A stretch of 55,106 nucleotides of DNA from Colwellia sp. GTDB lineage: Bacteria; Pseudomonadota; Gammaproteobacteria; Enterobacterales; Alteromonadaceae. The notes under the pieces were generated by a model, which was not told the origin of the DNA, did no database searches, and saw only the letters and a program-made list of their open reading frames with translations. The DNA is taken from the NCBI GenBank assembly GCA_013215465.1, contig JABSOW010000025.1, positions 1-55,106 on the forward strand, given 5' to 3'. This document shows, piece after piece, positions 49,444-55,106 of this stretch (within the stretch, counting starts at the first letter, position 1; each line of letters opens with the position of its first letter). Made by a program: the position numbers and the translations under genes.

Positions 49444-50477
49444 CCTGATTACCCACAATAAACAGCTACGTTTTACCGAAAAATAGCCTATATTTAATGT
49501 AAGCATTAATTGAGGTGTTCAATCATGAGTAAAAATCAGGTTCAATATCAAAAAGGCTATAGTTTACTTGAGCTATTTAAGGACTATGGAACAGAAGAGC
49601 AATGCACTAAAGCATTATTTAACTGGAAATGGCCTCAAGGTTTCAGTTGCCCTGAATGTAGCACTACAAGCTACTGTGCTCTGAAATCTAGAAAAGTTTA
49701 TCAATGTAATCACTGCCACCATCAAACCTCAGTAACGAGCGGGACGATTTTTGCTAGTACCAAGCTTCCCCTAACGCGTTGGTTTTTAGCAATACACCTT
49801 ATTACACAAGCTAAAACAGGGATTTCTTCTTTATCTTTAAAACGAGCGTTAGGTGTATCATATAATACCGCTTGGAGCATGAAACAAAAAATCATGCAGG
49901 TGATGAAAGAACGTGATGATAGCCAGCCATTATCGGGCACTATCCAAGTTGATGATGCCTATTACGGTGGAGAGCATCGTGGAGGTAAACGAGGACGAGG
50001 CTCTGAAAATAAAACGCCCTTTATTGCCGCGGTATCGACGAATGAAGAAGGGCACCCCATTAAAATGAATTTTACGGTATTGAAAGGGTTTCGTTTAACT
50101 GAGATATCAAAATGGTCGAAGAAACATTTATCTAAAGGGAGTGTAGTTGTTTCTGATGGCTTAGCTTGTTTTAAAGCCGTGACAGAGGCTCAATGCGAGC
50201 ATTTTTCTATTGTGACAGGCGGTGGGCCAGAGAGTGTAAAGAAAGCGCAATTTATTTGGGTAAATACGATGATAGGTAATGTTAAAAACGCTATTGTTGG
50301 CACCTATCATGCTATTAGAGCTAAACACCTACCTCGGTATTTAGCTGAATTTAGTTACCGGTTTAATCGACGTTTTCAGCTAGAGGACATGTTATCACGA
50401 TTTGCTTATATTGCTTTGCGAACACCGCCAATGTCGAATAAAATATTGAGTATGGCTGAGCTTTATGGGTAATCAGG
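49444..50477 (+). mobile_element. Complete IS1595-family insertion sequence (1034 bp)
   Basis: The element begins CCTGATTACCCA and ends TGGGTAATCAGG, a 12-bp perfect terminal inverted repeat with looser similarity beyond. It is flanked by the 8-bp direct repeat TAATATTT at 49436-49443 and 50478-50485, the target duplication length known for IS1595. One intact transposase gene fills it. Perfect flanks suggest a fairly recent insertion. Confidence 0.9.
49525..50472 (+). CDS. IS1595-family transposase
   Basis: 315 residues from ATG 49525 (GAGGTG 8 bases upstream; a TTG at 49510 is possible but lies before the ribosome site). N-terminal zinc ribbon CPEC...CNHCHHQTSVTSGTIF and ISXO2-like DDE domain with VDDAYYGGEHRGGKRGRG (first Asp), VVSDGLACF (second Asp) and the C-terminal NVKNAIVGTYHAI...EFSYRFNRR. 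No frameshift or internal stop, so it looks active. Confidence 0.92.
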   Translation: MSKNQVQYQKGYSLLELFKDYGTEEQCTKALFNWKWPQGFSCPECSTTSYCALKSRKVYQCNHCHHQTSVTSGTIFASTKLPLTRWFLAIHLITQAKTGISSLSLKRALGVSYNTAWSMKQKIMQVMKERDDSQPLSGTIQVDDAYYGGEHRGGKRGRGSENKTPFIAAVSTNEEGHPIKMNFTVLKGFRLTEISKWSKKHLSKGSVVVSDGLACFKAVTEAQCEHFSIVTGGGPESVKKAQFIWVNTMIGNVKNAIVGTYHAIRAKHLPRYLAEFSYRFNRRFQLEDMLSRFAYIALRTPPMSNKILSMAELYG

Positions 50478-50501
50478 TAATATTTTATGCCCTGACCGTG
50501 C

Positions 50502-51557
50502 TTAAAAGCTATCTTTGAAAAATTCTTGAACGTCATCAATAACTTTCATTCCTTCATGACTAACGCCAGGAACTATTTTGAATACTGGTGAAATACCATT
50601 ATTTTCATAGTTTTCTTTTAAAATTTTCATTCTCTCTAATCTGTTCTTACCCGTATGTCCAATTATTTTTTGAACTAATGGTTTTAATTTATCAGGAATG
50701 ATGAATTCTTCTAAATCTTCTTCTCCAACAATTATTTGGACTGAAACCTCACGCATTTTTTTCAAATTTAATATTGTTCCAAATTTTTTCTTCATGTCTC
50801 CTGTGCCAAACGGCCAAACTTTACTGTTATCAATTTTAGCAATGAGACCAGGTGCACCAATGGATACAGCTGATAACTTATCGGGGTGTAAATAGAAAAA
50901 TCTATGTGTGAATTGCCCACCGCCAGAAAACCCAAAAAGATAGAATTTTCCAAAGTCGTAGTTTGATGCTTCTTGTAAGTCTTCAATCATCTTTAACAGG
51001 AGAACATCATACCTGGTATTACCCTCCTGAATAACTTTGTATCCGTCTGAAAATCCATCACCATTTATTCCCACGGGAAATAAAGGTGAAAGTACGACAA
51101 ATTTATTTTCATTTGCAAATTTTGAAAATGAGTCCCTATATTCAGCTGCATTTCTCCCACTTCCATGAACAGACACAAGAAGCTTATACTCAGTTGGATC
51201 ATCAAAAAAACCAGTAGGTGCATATACAGTGTACGATACTCTAGGGTCATAACGTAATGCATGGAAAGAATTGGGGCGTTTACGAATCATACTGTACCAA
51301 TAGCTTGGTTTATTACTGAGCAATGATTTGTAATCAGTAACGGAGCTGAGATCAAAATTGTTAGGTAAACCTTTTTGTTTATCCTTAGTTGAAGTTACTT
51401 TATTTACCATTTGATTTTGTTTCATTTGAAGCTCTTTACTCATGCTTTTTTCTGCTTGCTGAAGTTGTTGGTTACTATCAGCCATAGCACTTGTAAAAGA
51501 AGTTTGAATACATATAACCAAAAAAATTAGTCGAAGTATAAATTTATTATTTATCAT
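50502..51557 (-). CDS. Secreted alpha/beta hydrolase (esterase/depolymerase-like)
   Basis: 351 residues with signal peptide (FILRLIFLVICIQTSFTSAMA, cleavage near 26), then a charged coil-like linker (27-62), then a hydrolase fold: LLVSVHGSGRNAAEY (oxyanion region, His131-Gly132), nucleophile elbow GFSGGG with Ser211, probable Asp281 in VGEEDLEEF and His334 in PGVSHEG. The GFSGGG elbow and HGSGRNA loop resemble feruloyl-esterase/PHB-depolymerase-type enzymes. It diverges from a TonB-dependent receptor, suggesting release of a compound that the receptor imports. Substrate unknown. The IS1595 element lies 24 bp past its stop. Confidence 0.75.
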   Translation of the reverse strand: MINNKFILRLIFLVICIQTSFTSAMADSNQQLQQAEKSMSKELQMKQNQMVNKVTSTKDKQKGLPNNFDLSSVTDYKSLLSNKPSYWYSMIRKRPNSFHALRYDPRVSYTVYAPTGFFDDPTEYKLLVSVHGSGRNAAEYRDSFSKFANENKFVVLSPLFPVGINGDGFSDGYKVIQEGNTRYDVLLLKMIEDLQEASNYDFGKFYLFGFSGGGQFTHRFFYLHPDKLSAVSIGAPGLIAKIDNSKVWPFGTGDMKKKFGTILNLKKMREVSVQIIVGEEDLEEFIIPDKLKPLVQKIIGHTGKNRLERMKILKENYENNGISPVFKIVPGVSHEGMKVIDDVQEFFKDSF

Positions 51558-51615
51558 GTTATTCCTTAATTTTAATTCAGTATTTCTATTTTTAATATCA
51601 ATTACTTTCTGTTAA

Positions 51616-51772
51616 TTGAATTCAAAAAAACAACAAAGGAAATATCACCATCCAATTATGAATGCAAAATATGTTGATTTTAGGGTGTTTTACGTATTTA
51701 ATGACAATATTGAATTCAATACTATCAATTTAGCTGTGTTTTATAATTATTACAACACTTATTGAATTCAAT
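51616..51772. promoter_or_regulatory. Three TTGAATTCAA palindromes between hydrolase and receptor genes
   Basis: Copies at 51616-51625 (TTGAATTCAA), 51709-51720 and 51761-51772 (both ATTGAATTCAAT). Centres are 94 and 52 bp apart, close to whole helical turns. The third overlaps the likely receptor promoter (TTCAAT at 51767-51772, 17-bp spacer, TATAAA at 51790-51795). They look like operators for one regulator controlling both directions; the regulator is not in view. Confidence 0.6.
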
Positions 51773-51816
51773 TTTTACGTATAATAAATTATAAATACTA
51801 TGGGGAATCAATTAAA

Positions 51817-54153
51817 ATGAAATTATCTTTGTCCAGTATGTTGAGAGCTACTAGCTTGACCCTTACTGCTATATCAATAAATACATACGCTCAAGAAGTA
51901 GAAAATAATGAAAGTAGAGATATCGAAATAATTCAAGTGACAGCATTAAAACGTTTACAAGACCTGCAAAAGGCTCCTGTTTCTGTTGACGTATTGTCAT
52001 CTGAATTTGTTGAACATGCTCAAATTCGGTCGGTAGAAGATATCGCAAATATGACAACAGGTCTTACAATGGATGCTTTACCTAGATCTCAACCAAGGCC
52101 CAAAATAAGAGGAGTTGGTAGTTCTGATGTGGGCGCAGGGAGCGATCAATCTACAGCAGTATATATTGACAATGTATATATGTCTCGCCCAGGTTTAGTA
52201 TCATTTGATAGCTTTGACGTTGACCGCATAGAGATAGTAAAAGGCCCTCAAGGAACTCTTTGGGGGAAAAATGTAGTTGGTGGTTTAGTCCATATCGTAA
52301 CAAAAAAACCGGTAGAATATACCGAAGCTAAAGTAAAAGCTACTGTAGGTAATGAGGGAATATTAAACGCGAGTGTAATGTTCAATATGCCAATTATCGA
52401 AGACAAGTTGTTATCCAGAGTTGTCATTATGTCAAATCATCATGATGGATTTGCAAAGAATGAACTTACGGGCAATGAGCTATCTGATGAAGATAAAATA
52501 TCTGGTCGCTTACATTTATTGTATAACGCAGCTGACAATCTAAGTATTGCATTATCATTATCTGCGATAGATGAGAACAATTCAGGTCCTGCTAGGACGC
52601 TATTAGATGGACAAGTACAGGATTTATCAATTGATCCCGATGGGAATGTTCGTTTAACATCGGGAGAAATCGATGGTTATGATAAGAGAAACGTTTTTTC
52701 AGCCACTACTGATATAAATTGGTCCACTAATTTTGCTGACTTAGAAATTATTGCAAATCACAAAACATTGGATTTGTCTTACCTAGAAGATTTTGATGGT
52801 ACAAATATGTTGCAGTTGGCTATGTCAAACAATACATCAGGAGATGTACTGCAACTTCAGAGGAAAGGCCAAGAAGACACTACTTCAAACTCAATTGAAG
52901 TACGATTTTCTGCGAATGAAAATAGTGATTTATTTTGGCAGTTTGGATATTTTTATGAAGATACAGATATTTTCCAATCAAATACGGATGGTATTTTTTC
53001 AGGGCTTTGTTTCACCGATGACGCTATTGGTGCATCTGGATTTTATGCATCGGGGCTTGCATCTGCAGTAGCAGGTGGACTAGGTTTTCCATCAGACATT
53101 GCAGATCAATATGGAAGTGCTGTTGCAGCTAGATGTTCTGATAATGACTTGATTTCTACGCCAGCAGCTACACAGGTTTTTAATCAATACGGTAAAGTTG
53201 AAAGTAATGCTGTTTTTGGGGAGATAACTTACGAGCTAAATGATAGGTATTCAATGACATTAGGTGGACGATATAGCAAAGATAAAAAAATATTTTCTGT
53301 TGATACTAGTGATTCTATTTTATCTTTTCAGCTATTAGCTAATGGATACCCATATGGTTTCGAATCTGTGACAGCTGAAAATGAATGGAGTGCATTTACC
53401 TATAAAGTAACGGTCGATGGGAAGCTATCTAGTGATACATTTGGGTATGCTACGGTATCAACTGGCTATAAATCTGGAGGATTTCAAAATAACCCACTGT
53501 CTCCAGAGCAAGCTTTGGATAGTTTTGATCCAGAAAATGCAACAAACTTTGAACTTGGCATCAAGACTGATATTTTTGATGACAAATTACGTTTAAATGC
53601 TGCAATTTTTTACCAGAAACTCGAAGATATGCAAAGACGTACAGTTGAAGGAACTATCTCTAAAACAGAAAATTCAGGTAGAGCCGATATGAAGGGGTTA
53701 GAACTAGATACTCACTATTATGCGACAGATAATTTAGTATTTGATGTAAAATATACATATTTAGATGCGAAATTTGTAGATTACATAGATGGAAATAAAG
53801 ATTATAGCGGTAACTATGTATCAGGAGCACCAAAAAATTCCGTTTCAATTTCAGCAATATACGATATAGAGAACCCTTTTAATTATGATGGAAATTTGAA
53901 TTTCACCGTTAATTATAATTTTAAAGATAAAACATTTTTAGATGACAAAAATGCACCTCCTGAAATTTTGGATAAAAGATCACTTGTAGATGCAAGGTTA
54001 GTTTACTCTCTTTCAGACTGGGAAGTTTCAATATGGATTAAAAACCTAACAGATGAAGAGTATAAAACTCATTATGCGCAAATTTATAATTCTTACGCTA
54101 CATATGGTGCACCAAGAACCTTTGGACTGTCTGCTTCATGGTATTATGAGTAA
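51817..54153 (+). CDS. TonB-dependent outer membrane receptor
   Basis: 778 residues: signal peptide about 1-25 (SINTYA), TonB box EIIQVTAL near 37-44, plug domain (LQKAPVSVDVLSSEFVEHAQ to GPQGTLWGKNVVGGLVHIVTKKP) and a 22-strand barrel to the C-terminus (PRTFGLSASWYYE). The style RGVGSSDVGAGSDQSTAVYIDNVYM is that of receptors common in marine Gammaproteobacteria and sphingomonads for organic substrates or siderophores. AGA/AGG arginine codons are frequent here, unlike the core operon, which suggests transfer. Substrate unknown. Confidence 0.88.
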   Translation: MKLSLSSMLRATSLTLTAISINTYAQEVENNESRDIEIIQVTALKRLQDLQKAPVSVDVLSSEFVEHAQIRSVEDIANMTTGLTMDALPRSQPRPKIRGVGSSDVGAGSDQSTAVYIDNVYMSRPGLVSFDSFDVDRIEIVKGPQGTLWGKNVVGGLVHIVTKKPVEYTEAKVKATVGNEGILNASVMFNMPIIEDKLLSRVVIMSNHHDGFAKNELTGNELSDEDKISGRLHLLYNAADNLSIALSLSAIDENNSGPARTLLDGQVQDLSIDPDGNVRLTSGEIDGYDKRNVFSATTDINWSTNFADLEIIANHKTLDLSYLEDFDGTNMLQLAMSNNTSGDVLQLQRKGQEDTTSNSIEVRFSANENSDLFWQFGYFYEDTDIFQSNTDGIFSGLCFTDDAIGASGFYASGLASAVAGGLGFPSDIADQYGSAVAARCSDNDLISTPAATQVFNQYGKVESNAVFGEITYELNDRYSMTLGGRYSKDKKIFSVDTSDSILSFQLLANGYPYGFESVTAENEWSAFTYKVTVDGKLSSDTFGYATVSTGYKSGGFQNNPLSPEQALDSFDPENATNFELGIKTDIFDDKLRLNAAIFYQKLEDMQRRTVEGTISKTENSGRADMKGLELDTHYYATDNLVFDVKYTYLDAKFVDYIDGNKDYSGNYVSGAPKNSVSISAIYDIENPFNYDGNLNFTVNYNFKDKTFLDDKNAPPEILDKRSLVDARLVYSLSDWEVSIWIKNLTDEEYKTHYAQIYNSYATYGAPRTFGLSASWYYE

Positions 54154-54190
54154 TAAAACAGGAACTAAACGTTAAAATAATAAACTAGCT

Positions 54191-54222
54191 AAAGCCTCTG
54201 TAATTTTATGTGAGGCTTTTTT
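54191..54222 (+). terminator. Intrinsic terminator after the receptor gene
   Basis: AAAGCCTC at 54191-54198 pairs with GAGGCTTT at 54212-54219, followed by TTTTC. Confidence 0.85.
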
Positions 54223-54271
54223 CTTTCCATATTTGACCTGAAAAATTCATAATATAATAAGGTGATATTCA

Positions 54272-54799
54272 GTGAATCATGAGCTTTATTTGAGCGTAAC
54301 AAAAGCGGCACAATATTTAGATGTTAGTACGAACACTCTTTATGCTTATGTTAGTAGGAAGGGAATAAGAATAGTAAAAGATAAAAACTCTAAATCCAGT
54401 AAATATTGGGCTGAGGATATTTATAGTATAAAAAATGAAAGGTACGGAAAAACAAATGAATCAAATAATCTTAAAAATTTGACTTACAATAGTGAGATTA
54501 CGCTTATTACTGCTGATTCTCTTTACTACCGAGGTCATGATGTGATCCAGCTCGCTGAAAAAAATACAGTTGAAGAAGTTGCTGAATTACTTTGGAATAA
54601 ACCAGGAGTATTTGGCGCTGAAGTACTGAATACTCCTGCTAGATTGGGTGAAGCCCTTTCTCTATATACCAATGCTGCAATAGCTGAAAGAGCTATTGCT
54701 ATTTTTCCAATACTAGCCGACAAATTACACGAGCAATGGTGTCATGACGCGGAATACCTGCCTCAAAAGAGCCATATTGACGCAGCCAATCAAGCTTGA
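54272..54799 (+). pseudogene. HTH-citrate-synthase-like gene, truncated by an IS fragment
   Basis: From a GTG with AAGGTGA upstream, the frame encodes a MerR/excisionase-like helix-turn-helix (LSVTKAAQYLDVSTNTLYAYVSRK, about 7-30), then the N-terminal segment of a citrate-synthase fold (LITADSLYYRGHDVIQLAEKNTVEEVAELLW, about 78-108). This fusion is known as the citrate synthase family protein with an N-terminal DNA-binding domain. Native sequence ends about 54715-54725; the rest of the frame is antisense to an ISAs1 transposase. About half or more of the normal length is missing. It is the gene downstream of the TonB receptor. Confidence 0.75.
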
Positions 54800-54953
54800 T
54801 ATGCCCAAAGTTTTCAATATCCTCCCAGCCTTCGGAGCCTGAGATAACAGCACTTATCGCGAGTAAAAGGATATCCATCAGGTTATGCTTTTTACAGCGT
54901 TCTATGCGTGGGTCAGAAATTGATTCAAAGTGGGTCAAGAAAGTCGCGCTCAT
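54716..54953 (-). pseudogene. ISAs1-family transposase, N-terminal fragment
   Basis: Minus-strand frame from ATG at 54951-54953 gives [49 protein letters not shown] and [15 protein letters not shown], the standard N-terminus of ISAs1 transposases. Similarity stops near 54716, where the citrate-synthase-like DNA begins, so about 80% of the transposase is absent. It is the cause or a scar of the disruption of that gene. Confidence 0.85.
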
Positions 54954-54993
54954 GTTAATTACCTCAATGTATTATATTGAGATCTGATCGTGA

Positions 54994-55104
54994 CTAAAGC
55001 AAAAAGTTCAATTTATAATGATCTTGCCGTGTTCTCGCTATTGAGATCGCACTTTTTCCCTTTATAAAGCCAACAACATTGGAAACAGCTAACTTCGGTG
55101 GAAT
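54994..55104 (-). pseudogene. IS200/IS605-family transposase (TnpA) fragment at the right edge
   Basis: On the minus strand the frame from the window edge reads IPPKLAVSNVVGFIKGKSAI then SIAR (55104-55033), the conserved mid-region of the Y1 transposase of IS200-type elements. After that, the expected sequence is lost and a stop occurs at 54994. The upstream part is outside the window. It indicates IS200 DNA truncated by the neighbouring ISAs1 piece. Confidence 0.75.
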
Positions 55105-55106
55105 AC

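Noticed and set aside
51780..51785. TATAAT as -10 of the receptor promoter
   Set aside because: The nearest -35-like hexamers give spacers of 11 or 15 bp; TATAAA at 51790 with a 17-bp spacer fits better.
54796..54987. Plus-strand ORF at the right end
   Set aside because: It is antisense to the clear ISAs1 transposase fragment and has no family resemblance.

Overview
The window is AT-rich bacterial chromosome. It is almost certainly from a marine gammaproteobacterium of the Colwellia/Alteromonadales type. The basis is protein-family resemblance and gene order: map<>rpsB-tsf-pyrH-frr-uppS-cdsA-dxr-rseP-bamA-skp-lpxD-fabZ-lpxA-lpxB-rnhB-dnaE-accA-tilS, and pabB-nudL-sdaA. Genus is an inference; no rRNA gene is present.

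Layout. (1) 1-1600 is accessory DNA. It holds the 3' end of an IS110-family transposase with about 300 bp of non-coding DNA behind it, two integron-type attC sites with ORF-less cassettes and no integrase in view, and a 161-bp element bounded by 19-bp inverted repeats. (2) 1600-9946 is a periplasmic quinoprotein alcohol-oxidation cluster. On the minus strand lie a binding protein, a beta-propeller, an ABC ATPase, an ABC permease and a prolyl aminopeptidase. Divergently on the plus strand lie a cytochrome c, a MoxJ-like binding protein and a PQQ alcohol dehydrogenase carrying the Asp-Tyr-Asp signature of lanthanide-dependent enzymes. (3) 10052-25476 is housekeeping: ygiQ, two poorly known genes, cysB, sdaA-nudL-pabB, a class I fumarase, dapD, glnD, map and a one-cysteine DsbA-fold protein. 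(4) 25588-47844 is the large translation/envelope superoperon region running plus-strand from a growth-rate-type promoter before rpsB to tilS. It includes a decayed tandem copy of the rseP 3' end between rseP and bamA, and several TTG/GTG starts. (5) 47975-49204 is sstT on the minus strand. (6) 49444-55106 is a second accessory stretch: a complete IS1595-family element with an 8-bp target duplication, a secreted alpha/beta hydrolase divergent from a TonB-dependent receptor across an intergenic region with three TTGAATTCAA palindromes, then a truncated HTH-citrate-synthase-like gene cut by an ISAs1 transposase fragment and followed by an IS200 fragment.

How it works together. The quinoprotein enzyme should pass electrons from alcohols to the adjacent cytochrome c, with the MoxJ-like protein and the ABC set as auxiliary or transport factors; PQQ biosynthesis is not encoded here. 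The core operon couples ribosome supply (S2, EF-Ts, RRF), UMP kinase, isoprenoid and phospholipid precursors, outer-membrane assembly, lipid A and fatty acid synthesis, and replication. A dispersed intergenic palindrome built on CGAGTTACGAA / TTCGTAACTCG occurs at four gene ends and probably acts as a terminator-type repeat. No tRNA, rRNA, CRISPR array, prophage or recognisable defence system was found.
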